Positions 35,394 to 44,099 of a stretch of DNA of 64,000 nt are shown piece by piece. The DNA comes from JBFYTX01 sp963739515 (GTDB lineage Bacteria > Chloroflexota > Dehalococcoidia > Dehalococcoidales > RBG-16-60-22). The position numbers were made by a program, and so were the translations under genes. The notes beneath the pieces are model-generated. The model saw nothing but the letters and a program-made list of their open reading frames with translations. It was not told where the DNA came from and did not search any database. Every line of letters begins with the position of its first letter. Position 1 is the stretch's first letter. Where the stretch lies: NCBI GenBank assembly GCA_963739515.1, contig CAVUAO010000006.1, positions 1 to 64,000 of the forward strand, given 5' to 3'.

Positions 35394-35476
35394 CATTTTA
35401 TTTGACAATGCCCCATCTCGATGCTAATATGCTTTGAACTCTGACATATAATCTTCATCAACCAGGAGGCATGACC

Positions 35477-35773
35477 ATGGCAATTGACGGCACTTATAAA
35501 ATCGAACTCGATACCCCGATGGGGAAAATGGAAACCAAAATGACCTGTATCACCAAAGGCAATATCCTTACCGGCAAGGCGGAAAGCCAGATGGGCACCG
35601 CCGACCTGACCGGAAAGGTGAACGGCGACCAGTTTACCTGCGAAGCGAATGTCTCCAGCCCGATGGGCTCGATGCATCTTACTTACACCGGCAAAGTAAC
35701 CGGAAGCGATATCGCCGGCGAGATTAAAGCCGGGGACTTCGGGACGGTGCCCTTCAAGGGCAAACGCGTTTAA
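35477..35773 (+). CDS. Small beta-rich protein of unknown function
   Basis: 98 residues, no signal peptide, no cysteine besides two (about residues 23 and 55). Alternating strand pattern (GTYKIELDTPMGKMETKMTC, LTGKAESQMGTADLTGKV, MHLTYTGKVTGSDIAGEI) suggests a small barrel or calycin-like sheet. I do not recognise the family. AGGAGG is 8 bases before ATG 35477 and only 2 before ATG 35471, so 35477 is chosen. It lies between the DUF151 gene and the atp operon. Confidence 0.8.
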   Translation: MAIDGTYKIELDTPMGKMETKMTCITKGNILTGKAESQMGTADLTGKVNGDQFTCEANVSSPMGSMHLTYTGKVTGSDIAGEIKAGDFGTVPFKGKRV

Positions 35774-35860
35774 TATTTATTCTCAGCTCAAGAAAATCTC
35801 GGTTTTAGCTACAGCTTTCCGCGCCGGGCATCAGGGTACTATATCTTTATGCCGATAGAT

Positions 35861-35890
35861 TTGACCTGAGATAGCTGGTTCTGCTATCAT
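35861..35890 (+). promoter_or_regulatory. Probable atp operon promoter
   Basis: TTGACC (35861-35866), 18-base spacer, TATCAT (35885-35890), 27 bases before the first atp ATG. It is the best sigma-70 match in this gap. Confidence 0.5.
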
Positions 35891-35917
35891 TCCAGAGTTA
35901 GGCTCCGCGAGGTCGGT

Positions 35918-36130
35918 ATGGACAAATGGATACCGGCCCTGAGGGTAACCGGTATTGGTTTTTATATCGCCACCTGCATTGCCGGGGGCTCCCTGGCCGG
36001 CTGGTGGCTCGGCGGCAAAAGACCGCTTTACCTGATTATCGGCTTGCTGGTGGGATTGGTTTTAGCTTTTTATGGTGCTTACCAGATGGTTAAGTCCCTT
36101 ATCACCGATAATAAAAAGGAGAACCCCTAG
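35918..36130 (+). CDS. AtpI/AtpZ-like ATP synthase accessory protein
   Basis: 70 residues with two membrane helices (about 10-31 and 37-60) joined by a short basic turn (GGKRPLY). The position as first gene of the atp operon and the two-helix topology fit the AtpI/AtpZ accessory family that helps c-ring assembly or Mg2+/Ca2+ entry. Its stop overlaps the GTG start of atpB by one base. Confidence 0.75.
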   Translation: MDKWIPALRVTGIGFYIATCIAGGSLAGWWLGGKRPLYLIIGLLVGLVLAFYGAYQMVKSLITDNKKENP

Positions 36131-37098
36131 TGGCTGAGACAGGGAAAAAGCGGGGCTGCCTCGGCTGTGCGACGCCGATTTTAATCGTTATCGGGGTTAT
36201 CATCTTCGGCGTGCTTATCCTGGGTTTATTAGCCGGACCGATAGGGCACGGATTGCTCGCTCGTTTTGGTATCAGTCTTAGTTTACCCGCGTGGCTGGTT
36301 TCCGAGAAGCCGGTCATCCATCTCGCCGCGCCGGCGCTGTTTAAAGTTTTCGGTTTCCCCATTACCAACACGATGCTGGCGGGCTGGATTACCGTTATTT
36401 TCCTGGTCCTGGTGAGCTGGCTGGTGACCCGCCGCATGAAGCTCGTCCCCGGCCCCGTCCAGGCCGTCTTCGAGTTTGCTCTGGGATGGGTTCACGACCT
36501 CTGCGTGAGCGTCGCCGGCGATAAAAGCGGCCGGAGGTTTTTCCCGGTCGTTTGCACCATTTTCCTCTTTGTGGCTTTTAACGCCTGGCTGGCGCTGATA
36601 CCCGGCTTCGGCTCAATAGAGTTCAACGGGCACGAACTTTTAAGGGGAGCCAACACGGACCTGAATACTCCGCTCGCATTAGCCATCGTCTCCTTCATCT
36701 TCGTGGCCTATTTCGGGCTAAGAGAGCTCGGCGGCGGCTGGCTCCGCCAGTACTTTAACTTCGGTCCGTTTTTCCGCAGTATCGGCCGCGTCTTTAAAGG
36801 CAAATTGAACTTCATGGATATTTTTTCCGGGGCCATCGGCATTTTCGTCGGCCTGCTGGAGTTCCTGAGCATGTTCATCCGTCTCATCAGTTTTACCTTC
36901 CGTCTTTTCGGCAACATGACCGCCGGCGAGATACTGGTGATTATCGGCGCTTTCCTGATTCCCTTGCTGGGGATTAACTTCGCGATATACGGATTTGAGC
37001 TGCTCGTCGGGTTGGTCCAGGCGCTAGTGTTCAGTATTTTGACGCTGGTCTTCGCCACGATGTCGGTAACGTCTCATGAAGCGGAGTCGCACGGATAG
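36130..37098 (+). CDS. atpB: ATP synthase subunit a
   Basis: 322 residues, multi-pass membrane stator of the proton channel. The helix with the essential Arg is RLFGNMTAGEILVI (about residue 257 onward). The N-terminal 80 residues are longer than in many bacteria. GTG start with AAGGAG 8 bases upstream. The second gene of the operon. Confidence 0.94.
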   Translation: MAETGKKRGCLGCATPILIVIGVIIFGVLILGLLAGPIGHGLLARFGISLSLPAWLVSEKPVIHLAAPALFKVFGFPITNTMLAGWITVIFLVLVSWLVTRRMKLVPGPVQAVFEFALGWVHDLCVSVAGDKSGRRFFPVVCTIFLFVAFNAWLALIPGFGSIEFNGHELLRGANTDLNTPLALAIVSFIFVAYFGLRELGGGWLRQYFNFGPFFRSIGRVFKGKLNFMDIFSGAIGIFVGLLEFLSMFIRLISFTFRLFGNMTAGEILVIIGAFLIPLLGINFAIYGFELLVGLVQALVFSILTLVFATMSVTSHEAESHG

Positions 37099-37135
37099 TT
37101 TGACATATTTTACAGTTTCTTAAGGAGGGACAAGT

Positions 37136-37366
37136 ATGGATCCTGCATCGATGAAAATGCTGGCTATCGGTCTGGTGATGGGGCTGGGGGCGCTCGGGCC
37201 CGGCCTGGGCATCGGCATCCTGGGCTATGGGGCGATGGTAGGACTGGCGCGCAACCCGGAGGCCAGGGGGCCCATCTTTACCAACATGCTGCTGGCCGTC
37301 GCCATGGCGGAAGCCATCGCCATTTATGCCCTGGTCGTGGCGATATTGCTCGGGTTCGTGTTCTAA
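37136..37366 (+). CDS. atpE: ATP synthase subunit c
   Basis: 76 residues, helical hairpin. Glycine-rich first helix (GALGPGLGIGILGYGAMVG), polar loop ARNPEAR, second helix with the ion-carrying E59 in VAMAEAIAIYALV. The residue after the Glu is Ala and the typical Na+ ligands (Gln in helix 1, Ser/Thr after Glu) are not evident, so H+ coupling is more likely (inference). AAGGAGGG precedes the ATG. Confidence 0.95.
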   Translation: MDPASMKMLAIGLVMGLGALGPGLGIGILGYGAMVGLARNPEARGPIFTNMLLAVAMAEAIAIYALVVAILLGFVF

Positions 37367-37401
37367 AGGCAATACGCGGGAAATAAATTAAAGGGGCGAA
37401 T

Positions 37402-37518
37402 ATGGATCAGGAAGGGTTACCTACGTTTATCGCGGCTATCGTGGCCGCGGCGATACTGGGCGTCATGGTCATCGCGGCGGTATTGATACACGCCGTCCTG
37501 ACTATGCCGGTTAAGTAA
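37402..37518 (+). CDS. 38-residue membrane peptide in the atp operon
   Basis: ATG 37402 with AAGGGG 5-6 bases upstream, stop TAA at 37516-37518. The peptide starts MDQEGLPTFIAAIVAAAILG and ends HAVLTMPVK: a short acidic N-terminus, one hydrophobic helix of about 24 residues, and a basic C-terminus. It lies between atpE and atpF with 35 and 41 bases on either side, i.e. the gap is filled by exactly one ORF. No family is recognised. It is either a real small subunit or assembly factor, or a chance ORF. Confidence 0.6.
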   Translation: MDQEGLPTFIAAIVAAAILGVMVIAAVLIHAVLTMPVK

Positions 37519-37559
37519 GCACTGCAAAATATCGAGATAAAGCAGTCCAGGGGGCAAAT

Positions 37560-38072
37560 ATGGGCGGTATTTCCGAATTGGGAATTAATTGGTCGACGCT
37601 GATCACGCAGGTCATTACTTTTATCGTGCTATTGCTGCTCCTGCGCTTGGTGGCTTACAAACCGCTGATGCGCATGCTCGACGCGCGTTCGCGGCGCATC
37701 AAGGAAAGCATGGACCAGGCCCAGGCCATCAAGGAGCAATCGGCGAATACTCAGGAAGAGATCAAGAAGCAGCTCGAGCAGGCGAGCCGCGAAGGACAGG
37801 AGCGCCTTGCCCGCGCCGTCAAAGCCGGCGAGGAGGTCAAGCAGAAGGCGCAGGCGGACGCCCGCCAGGAGGCCGAAACCCTGATTAAACGGGCCCGCGT
37901 GGAAATTCAGCAGGAGCGCGACGAGGCTATCGGCGAGGTGCGCCGCGAGTTCGCCGATTTAACGGTGCTGGCGGCCGGCAAGGTCATCGAAAAATCTCTG
38001 GATAAAGAAGAGCACCGCGAGCTGATCGACAAGGTGCTGGAAGAAAGCGCCCATTTGAAGAAAAAAGATTAG
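37560..38072 (+). CDS. atpF: ATP synthase subunit b
   Basis: 170 residues. Single N-terminal membrane helix (LITQVITFIVLLLLLRLVAY, about 13-32) and a long charged coiled coil that forms the peripheral stalk, ending in the delta-binding region VLAAGKVIEKSLDKEEH. Only one b gene is present. Confidence 0.94.
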   Translation: MGGISELGINWSTLITQVITFIVLLLLLRLVAYKPLMRMLDARSRRIKESMDQAQAIKEQSANTQEEIKKQLEQASREGQERLARAVKAGEEVKQKAQADARQEAETLIKRARVEIQQERDEAIGEVRREFADLTVLAAGKVIEKSLDKEEHRELIDKVLEESAHLKKKD

Positions 38073-38089
38073 TTAATCAGGAATAGATA

Positions 38090-38632
38090 ATGCCCAAGAA
38101 GTTTAATGCCCGGCGCTATGCCCGGGCGGTCTTTGAGATAGCGCTGGAAAAAAATGAGTTGGAACGCTGGCAGTCCGACCTGGAGAAAATCGCGGCTGCC
38201 GTCGGTAATGAAGAGCTATTAGCCGTGCTGGAAAGCCCGAAAATAAGAATCGAAGAAAAGTCGGGGCTGCTGTCTAAACTGGGAGATATCAATCCCCTGG
38301 TCATAAATCTGATCGCGCTTTTAATCGCCAGGGACAGCGTCAGGACGGTAGCCGAAATCGCCGCGGAATACCGGCGCATGGTAGACGAATATCGCGGGAT
38401 ACAGCCGGCGGAGGTCGTGACCGCCATACTTCTCGATAAAAGGGATAAAGAAAAACTGGCGGAAAACCTGGGCGCCATCGTCGGGAAAAAGGTGGTGCTC
38501 GAGTCCGCCGTCGACCCCGCTATCATCGGCGGGATTATTGCCAGGGTGGGCGGCAAGCTATTGGATGGCAGCACCCGCGGCAAGCTTCTGGCTTTGAAAA
38601 AAGAGCTGGAAACAGGGGAGAGGCAGCGTTAG
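38090..38632 (+). CDS. atpH: ATP synthase subunit delta
   Basis: 180 residues, soluble. N-terminal six-helix bundle (RRYARAVFEIALEKNELERW) and the conserved C-terminal IIGGIIARVGGKLLDGSTRGKL (quoted as IIARVGGKLLDGSTRGKL), which links F1 to the stalk. 17 bases after atpF. Confidence 0.94.
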   Translation: MPKKFNARRYARAVFEIALEKNELERWQSDLEKIAAAVGNEELLAVLESPKIRIEEKSGLLSKLGDINPLVINLIALLIARDSVRTVAEIAAEYRRMVDEYRGIQPAEVVTAILLDKRDKEKLAENLGAIVGKKVVLESAVDPAIIGGIIARVGGKLLDGSTRGKLLALKKELETGERQR

Positions 38633-38647
38633 AAGGAGGCAGTTCCT

Positions 38648-40159
38648 ATGGCAACACGGGGCGAAGATATCGTTTCGATTATCAAGCAGCAGATTGAGCA
38701 GTTCGGCACGACCGTCACCATGGTGGATGTCGGCACGGTCATCGAGGTCGGCGACGGCATAGCCAGGATTCACGGCCTGGCTTCAGCCAAATACAACGAG
38801 CTATTACAGTTTCCCAACGATGTTATCGGTATTGCTTTAAATCTCGAGGAGGACAGTGTCTCCGCCGTTATCCTGGGGGACTATACCAAAATTAAGGAAG
38901 GCGACGAGGTCAAGTCCACCGGACGCATCGCCGAAGTACCCGTGGGCGAAGGACTTATCGGTCGCGTCGTCGATCCCCTCGGTCGACCACTGGACGGCCG
39001 CGGCGCTATAAGAATGGACAAGACCCGTCCCATCGAGAGGGTCGCCCCTAACGTCGTCCTGCGCGCCCAGGTGGATACGCCCGTCCAGACCGGCATCAAG
39101 GCGGTGGACAGCATGTTCCCCATCGGGCGGGGCCAGCGCGAGCTGATCATCGGCGACCGCTCTACCGGCAAGACCGCCATCGCCCTGGACGCCATCGTTA
39201 ACCAGAAGGGCGGCGACTTAATCTGTATCTATGTCGCTATCGGCCAGAAGATATCCCAGGTGGCGCGGGTAGCGTCCGTCCTGGCGAACTACGGCGCCAT
39301 GGAGCATACCATCGTGGTGTCAGCCTCCGCCTCGGACTCCGTGGCGTTACAGTACCTGGCGCCATACGCCGGCTGCGCCATGGGCGAGGAGTTCATGGAG
39401 CAGGGCAGAGACGTCTTGATAATCTATGACGACCTTTCCAAGCACGCCTGGGCTTACCGCCAGCTTTCGTTATTACTGCGCCGGCCGCCCGGCCGCGAGG
39501 CCTACCCCGGCGACGTTTTTTACCTGCACAGCCGCCTCCTGGAGAGGGCGGCCAAGTACGCTAAGGAATACGGCGGCGGCTCGCTGACCGCCCTGCCCAT
39601 CATCGAAACGCAGGCGGGTGATGTCTCGGCCTATATCCCCACCAACGTTATCTCGATTACCGATGGCCAGCTTTACCTGGAGTCGGACCTCTTTAACGCC
39701 GGCATCAAGCCCGCGCTGAATGTGGGCATCTCGGTATCCCGCGTCGGCAGCAAAGCCCAGACCGCGGCGATGAAAAAAGTGGCCGGCCGGCTAAAGCTGG
39801 ACATGGGGCAGTACCGCGAGGTGGCGGCGTTCGCCCAGTTCGGCACCGCCGAGCTCGATAAAGCCACGCGGTCGCAGCTGGAGCGCGGCCTGCGTATCCA
39901 GGAAGTCCTCAAGCAGTCGCAGTTCGTCCCGGTCTCCCTGGAGAGACAGGTCATGATTCTTTATGCCGTCATCAACGGCTACCTGGACGATATCCCGGTG
40001 GAGAAAATCGCCGCTTTTGAAACGGATTTTTATCGTTTTATGGAGTCGAGCTACGCCGATTTGGCGAAGAACATCGCCTCGACCAAAGACCTGAATAAAG
40101 ACGGTGAAGAGACCCTTAAAAAAGCCGTTACCGAGTTCAAGCAGGGGTTTATAAAATAG
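38648..40159 (+). CDS. atpA: ATP synthase subunit alpha
   Basis: 503 residues. Non-catalytic nucleotide-binding F1 subunit. Walker A GDRSTGKTAIALD near residue 170, and VSASASDSVALQYLAPYAG, SYADLAKNI near the end. GAAGGAGG precedes the ATG. Confidence 0.97.
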   Translation: MATRGEDIVSIIKQQIEQFGTTVTMVDVGTVIEVGDGIARIHGLASAKYNELLQFPNDVIGIALNLEEDSVSAVILGDYTKIKEGDEVKSTGRIAEVPVGEGLIGRVVDPLGRPLDGRGAIRMDKTRPIERVAPNVVLRAQVDTPVQTGIKAVDSMFPIGRGQRELIIGDRSTGKTAIALDAIVNQKGGDLICIYVAIGQKISQVARVASVLANYGAMEHTIVVSASASDSVALQYLAPYAGCAMGEEFMEQGRDVLIIYDDLSKHAWAYRQLSLLLRRPPGREAYPGDVFYLHSRLLERAAKYAKEYGGGSLTALPIIETQAGDVSAYIPTNVISITDGQLYLESDLFNAGIKPALNVGISVSRVGSKAQTAAMKKVAGRLKLDMGQYREVAAFAQFGTAELDKATRSQLERGLRIQEVLKQSQFVPVSLERQVMILYAVINGYLDDIPVEKIAAFETDFYRFMESSYADLAKNIASTKDLNKDGEETLKKAVTEFKQGFIK

Positions 40160-40169
40160 CAGGGCGTTT

Positions 40170-40190
40170 AAGAGGGACGCCGTCCCTCTT
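40170..40190. repeat. Hairpin repeat inside the atp operon
   Basis: AAGAGGGAC-GCC-GTCCCTCTT, 10 bases after the atpA stop, followed by a second pairing block CCCTCTCCCTTGAGGGAGAGGG (40199-40220). It may reduce read-through into the DUF3795 and atpG genes or simply be an insertion of the dispersed family. Confidence 0.6.
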
Positions 40191-40242
40191 TCGTATCAAC
40201 CCTCTCCCTTGAGGGAGAGGGGGACAAAGGGGGAGAGGAAAA

Positions 40243-40590
40243 ATGGAAAAAGTTATTGCCTATTGTGGCGTCGTCTGCTCGGACTGCGGCGCTTATATCG
40301 CTACCATTAAAAACGATGATAAATTGCGCCAGGCGCAGGCGGAAAAGTGGGCTAAGCAGTATAATATCCCCATTATGAAAGCCTCTGATGTTAACTGTAC
40401 CGGCTGCAGTTCCAGAGGTGTTCAAATAGGCCATTGCGCCGTGTGCGAGATACGCAAGTGCGGCATGGAAAAAGGCTTGAAAAACTGTGGGTATTGTATA
40501 ACCTACCCGTGTGCCAAACTAGAGGTAATTTTTAAGCACTATCCAGCCGCTAAAAAGACTTTAGACGCTATAAAAAAGGGGAAAAAATAA
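40243..40590 (+). CDS. DUF3795-type cysteine-rich protein
   Basis: 115 residues with ten or more cysteines in paired spacing: YCGVVCSDCGAYIA at the N-terminus, CTGCSSRG, HCAVCEIRKCG and NCGYCITYPC. That is the DUF3795 pattern, probably binding zinc or Fe-S (inference). It is inserted between atpA and atpG and ends 3 bases before atpG, so it is translated as part of the operon. The role is unknown. Confidence 0.85.
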   Translation: MEKVIAYCGVVCSDCGAYIATIKNDDKLRQAQAEKWAKQYNIPIMKASDVNCTGCSSRGVQIGHCAVCEIRKCGMEKGLKNCGYCITYPCAKLEVIFKHYPAAKKTLDAIKKGKK

Positions 40591-40593
40591 CCC

Positions 40594-41448
40594 ATGCCTG
40601 ATATCCGTAAAGTCCGCCGCCGCATCAGGGGCGTCCGCAATATCGCCAAAATCACGCGCGCCATGGAGATGATTGCCGCCTCCAAGATGAAAAAAGCGCA
40701 GGAGCGCGGCCTGGCCGGGCGGCCCTACTCGCAGAAAATCGAGCAGGTCATCGCCGACCTGGCGGCCATACCGGATATCGGCCTGCAGCACCCGCTCTTA
40801 CAGCGGCGGCCGGTGGCAAGAATCACCGTGGTGCATATCACCCCTGACCGCGGTCTCTGCGGCGGCCTCAATGCCAACCTGAACCGGAATCTGGCCCGCT
40901 TTATCCTGGAGCAGAAGGTCCCCGTGGAGGTCGTCGCCGTGGGGCGCAAAGGTCGGGAGTTTGCCTCGCGCGCCAGCTGCAAATTATGTGCCGAGTTTAC
41001 CCAGCTGGGCGACCAGCCCCGCTTCCTGGATATCCTCCCCATCTCCCGTATCCTCATTGAGGAATATACCGCCGGAAACATCGACGAGGTCTATATCTCC
41101 TATGCCCATTTCGTCTCTACCATGGTGCAGCGACCGGCTATGAAAAAGCTTTTGCCCGTGACGCCGGCCAAGATACCCCGCGCGGAAAACGTCGATTACA
41201 TTTACGAGCCGGGGGCGGAGGCGGTGCTGGGCGGGCTTTTGCCCCGCTTCGTGGAGATGGAAATTTACCATGATATCCTGGAGTCCATCGCCAGCGAGCA
41301 GTCGGCCCGCATGGTGGCGATGCGCAACGCCACCGACAGCGCCAATGAGCTTATCGGCGATTTAACGCTCTTATATAACAAAGCCCGGCAGGAAGCCATC
41401 ACCCGCGATCTCCTCGATATTACCGGAGGGGTGGTGGCCCTGGAATAA
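40594..41448 (+). CDS. atpG: ATP synthase subunit gamma
   Basis: 284 residues. Central rotor shaft. N-terminal helix (DIRKVRRRIRGVRNIAKITRAMEMIAASKMKKAQ, seen as RGVRNIAKITRAMEMIAASK) and the conserved C-terminal NATDSANELIGDLTLLYNKA. Middle Rossmann-like domain VVHITPDRGLCGGLNANL. Confidence 0.96.
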   Translation: MPDIRKVRRRIRGVRNIAKITRAMEMIAASKMKKAQERGLAGRPYSQKIEQVIADLAAIPDIGLQHPLLQRRPVARITVVHITPDRGLCGGLNANLNRNLARFILEQKVPVEVVAVGRKGREFASRASCKLCAEFTQLGDQPRFLDILPISRILIEEYTAGNIDEVYISYAHFVSTMVQRPAMKKLLPVTPAKIPRAENVDYIYEPGAEAVLGGLLPRFVEMEIYHDILESIASEQSARMVAMRNATDSANELIGDLTLLYNKARQEAITRDLLDITGGVVALE

Positions 41449-41475
41449 ATACTAATTAAAAAGGAAAGAATTAAT

Positions 41476-41582
41476 TGTCGTTGCGAGCCATCCCGACCGT
41501 AGTCGGGAGGCGCGGCAATCTCTAACTTGGGGTCTGTGAGATGATTGGGATTGCCACGTCGCTTACGCTCCTCGCAATGACA
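41476..41582. repeat. 107-bp inverted-repeat element between atpG and atpD
   Basis: Terminal inverted repeats TGTCGTTGCGAG (41476-41487) and CTCGCAATGACA (41571-41582), one mismatch, with inner GGCAATC/GATTGCC pair and a small internal palindrome CCCGACCGTAGTCGGG. It fits a MITE/REP-like non-coding element of the kind scattered through related genomes. It ends 8 bases before the atpD Shine-Dalgarno. Confidence 0.8.
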
Positions 41583-41599
41583 GCTGAAGTGAGGTCTCT

Positions 41600-43009
41600 A
41601 TGGCTAAGGGAAAAGTAGCTCAGGTCATCGGCACGGTCGTGGACGTGGAGTTCCCCCCGGACGAACTACCCGCCCTCTTTAACGCCGTCGAAATAAAACG
41701 CGGCGATGGCAAAATCGTCCTCGAAGTCCAGGACCACCTCGGCAATAACTGGGTGCGCTGCCTGGCGCTCTCGCCAACGGACGGTCTCGAACGCGGGGCG
41801 GAGGTCGTCGATACCGGCTCGGCTTTAAAGGTGCCGGTCGGCCATGCCACGCTGGGACGCCTCTTCGATGTCATGGGGACGCCGCTGGATAACCTCGGCG
41901 CTGTCAAGGCTGACGACCGCTGGCCCATCCATCGTCCGCCTCCCTCTTTCGAGGAGCAGGCCGCCAGCACCCAGATGCTGGAGACGGGCTTAAAGGTTAT
42001 CGACCTCATCACGCCGTTCACCAAGGGCGGTAAAATCGGGGCTTACGGCGGCGCCGGCGTGGGCAAGACGGTCATTATCCAGGAGCTTATCCGCAACATC
42101 GCCACGGTGCACGGCGGATTCTCAGTCTTTACCGGCATCGGGGAGCGCTCCCGTGAAGGCAACGACCTCTGGCGCGAGATGAAGGAGTCCGGCGTCATCG
42201 ATAAGACCGTGATGGTCTTCGGCCAGATGAACGAGCCGCCCGGCGTCCGGCTGCGCGTCGGACTGACCGGCCTGACGATGGCGGAGTACTTCCGTGATGT
42301 CGAAGGGCAGGACGTCCTGCTCTTTATCGATAATATTTACCGCTATACTTTAGCCGGCATGGAGGTCTCGGCGCTGCTGGGTCGAATGCCTTCGGCGGTG
42401 GGCTACCAACCGACCCTAGCGACCGAAATGGGCGAGCTTCAGGAGCGTATCGCTTCCACCAAGAAAGGCTCGATTACCTCTTTCCAGGCGATCTACGTCC
42501 CCGCCGATGACTATACCGACCCCGGCGTGGTAACGACGTTTGGCCACCTGGACGCCGTGGTGGCGCTGGAGAGGTCTATCGCCGAACAGGGCTTGTACCC
42601 CGCCGTCGACCCCCTGACCTCCACCTCCCGCATCCTCGACCCCAGCGTCGTCGGCGAGGAGCATTACCGCGTCGCCCGCGAGGTGCAGCGGGTGCTGCAA
42701 AGATATAGAGACCTGCAGGATATTATCGCCATCCTGGGCATCGAAGAGCTTTCCGAGGAAGACAAGCAGTCCGTGTCCCGGGCGCGCCGCATCCAGCGCT
42801 TCCTCTCGCAGCCCATGTTCGTGACGGAGGTCTTTACCGGTCGACCCGGCAAGTATGTGAAAGTGGCAGATACCGTGCGCGGCTTTAAGGAAATCCTCGA
42901 AGGCAAGTACGACGACCTCCCCGAACAGGCTTTCTATATGGTCGGCGGCATCGAGGAAGTGGCGGAGGCGGCCAAGAAAATGGGGGCTCAGGCTGATGTC
43001 AAGTCTTAA
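41600..43009 (+). CDS. atpD: ATP synthase subunit beta
   Basis: 469 residues. Catalytic F1 subunit: Walker A GGAGVGKTVIIQELI near residue 152, catalytic Glu in GIGERSREGNDLWREM, DELSEED-like IEELSEEDKQSVSRARRIQ. GAGGT precedes the ATG. Confidence 0.97.
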   Translation: MAKGKVAQVIGTVVDVEFPPDELPALFNAVEIKRGDGKIVLEVQDHLGNNWVRCLALSPTDGLERGAEVVDTGSALKVPVGHATLGRLFDVMGTPLDNLGAVKADDRWPIHRPPPSFEEQAASTQMLETGLKVIDLITPFTKGGKIGAYGGAGVGKTVIIQELIRNIATVHGGFSVFTGIGERSREGNDLWREMKESGVIDKTVMVFGQMNEPPGVRLRVGLTGLTMAEYFRDVEGQDVLLFIDNIYRYTLAGMEVSALLGRMPSAVGYQPTLATEMGELQERIASTKKGSITSFQAIYVPADDYTDPGVVTTFGHLDAVVALERSIAEQGLYPAVDPLTSTSRILDPSVVGEEHYRVAREVQRVLQRYRDLQDIIAILGIEELSEEDKQSVSRARRIQRFLSQPMFVTEVFTGRPGKYVKVADTVRGFKEILEGKYDDLPEQAFYMVGGIEEVAEAAKKMGAQADVKS

Positions 43010-43421
43010 ACTGGATATCGTTACCGCCGAGCGCGTCGTTTACTCCGAGGAAGTCGATATCGTTATCGCCCCCGGCGTGGAAGGCCAATTGGGTATTTTG
43101 CCCCACCACGCCCCCCTGATGACTATCCTCCAGGCCGGCGAGCTGGTAGTACGAAAGGGCGCGCAGGAGGATTCCCTGGCGATCTCCGGCGGTTTTCTGG
43201 AGGTGCGCCCCGACCGCGTGATTATCCTGGCGGACAGCGCCGAAAGGGCGGAGGAAATCGACGTCGCCCGCGCCGAAGCCGCCCGGAAACGCGCCGAGGA
43301 AAGGCTAAAAGAAAAGGTGGCAGGAGGTGTCGAGGAGGGACAGGCGGCGGAAGCCGCCCTGCGGCGCGCGACGGCCCGGCTGACCGTGGCGGACAAGATG
43401 AAGCGCCGCCGCAAACTCTAA
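42996..43421 (+). CDS. atpC: ATP synthase subunit epsilon
   Basis: 141 residues. N-terminal beta barrel (LKLDIVTAERVVYSEEVDIV, GQLGILPHHAPL) and C-terminal helical hairpin that can inhibit rotation. It overlaps the atpD end by 14 bases and is the last operon gene. Confidence 0.95.
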   Translation: MSSLKLDIVTAERVVYSEEVDIVIAPGVEGQLGILPHHAPLMTILQAGELVVRKGAQEDSLAISGGFLEVRPDRVIILADSAERAEEIDVARAEAARKRAEERLKEKVAGGVEEGQAAEAALRRATARLTVADKMKRRRKL

Positions 43422-43447
43422 CGAAATAAATGTTTTTCCCAAAACTA

Positions 43448-43472
43448 AAGCCCCGATTTTTATCGGGGCTTT
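43448..43472 (+). terminator. Intrinsic terminator of the atp operon
   Basis: AAAGCCCCGAT-TTT-TATCGGGGCTTTTT: a strong GC stem followed by TTTTTC, 27 bases after the atpC stop. Confidence 0.9.
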
Positions 43473-43565
43473 TTCTTTAATGGATTGTTTACAGATTGTC
43501 GCTTATCTACTGCTCCTCCCGATTGAGAAGCGCAGGTACCTCCTCCCCCGTATCCCCCCTAAGAA

Positions 43566-43793
43566 TTACATGATTTCGAGTCTGACTCTGGTCTGGGCTT
43601 TGGCGGCTTTTACCCTCAGCAAGGTGCGCATCGCCTGCGCAATCTGCCCCTGCTTGCCGATGATCCTTCCCTTGTCATCATCGGCCACACGCAGCTTCAG
43701 CGTGATGCCCTCCTCGTTGGTTTCCTCTTCCACATTCACTGCATCCGGGTCGTTGACGATGGACTTGGCGATGTAAATTACTAGGTCTTTCAT
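43566..43793 (-). CDS. khpA: KH-domain RNA-binding protein
   Basis: 75 residues. Single KH domain with the GRIIGKQGQ loop (about residue 41) that contacts RNA and an N-terminal MKDLVIYIAKSIVNDPDAV. It is the YlqC/KhpA family, an RNA chaperone and ribosome-assembly factor. Its start overlaps the rpsP stop by 4 bases. The rpsP-khpA order is common. Confidence 0.93.
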   Translation of the reverse strand: MKDLVIYIAKSIVNDPDAVNVEEETNEEGITLKLRVADDDKGRIIGKQGQIAQAMRTLLRVKAAKAQTRVRLEIM

Positions 43794-44059
43794 GGCTTCT
43801 CCTTGACTGGTTTGAACTTTTCCAGAATACCTGCCTTACCTAGTAGTCTGGCAGTGGTTTCTGACGGTTGTGCGCCCTGTCTCAGCCAGTGCAGTGCCCG
43901 CTCCTCTTTAATGACGACCGTTTCCGGGTTCGTCTTGGGGTCGTAGTTGCCGATGATTTCCACGAACGCCCCGTCCCGCGGCGACCGGCTATCGGCGACC
44001 ACCAGCCGGTAGCTGGGTTGTTTCCTCGCCCCCATGCGGCGTAGCCTGATTCTCAGCAT
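43790..44059 (-). CDS. rpsP: 30S ribosomal protein S16
   Basis: 89 residues. Starts MLRIRLRRMGARKQPSYRLV and contains VADSRSPRDGAFVEIIGNYDP, diagnostic of S16, and ALHWLRQGAQPSETT. First gene of the rpsP-khpA operon, with a strong sigma-70 promoter and a palindrome in its leader. Confidence 0.97.
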   Translation of the reverse strand: MLRIRLRRMGARKQPSYRLVVADSRSPRDGAFVEIIGNYDPKTNPETVVIKEERALHWLRQGAQPSETTARLLGKAGILEKFKPVKEKP

Positions 44060-44077
44060 TGATACCTGCCTTCTATT

Positions 44078-44095
44078 GACGTAAAAGTTTACGTC
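44078..44095. promoter_or_regulatory. Perfect palindrome in the rpsP leader
   Basis: GACGTAAA-AG-TTTACGTC, an 8-bp-arm perfect inverted repeat, 4 bases downstream of the rpsP -10, i.e. over the expected transcription start and 18 bases before the coding start. It could be an operator or a 5' hairpin in the mRNA. The binder is unknown. Confidence 0.6.
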
Positions 44096-44099
44096 CCCT

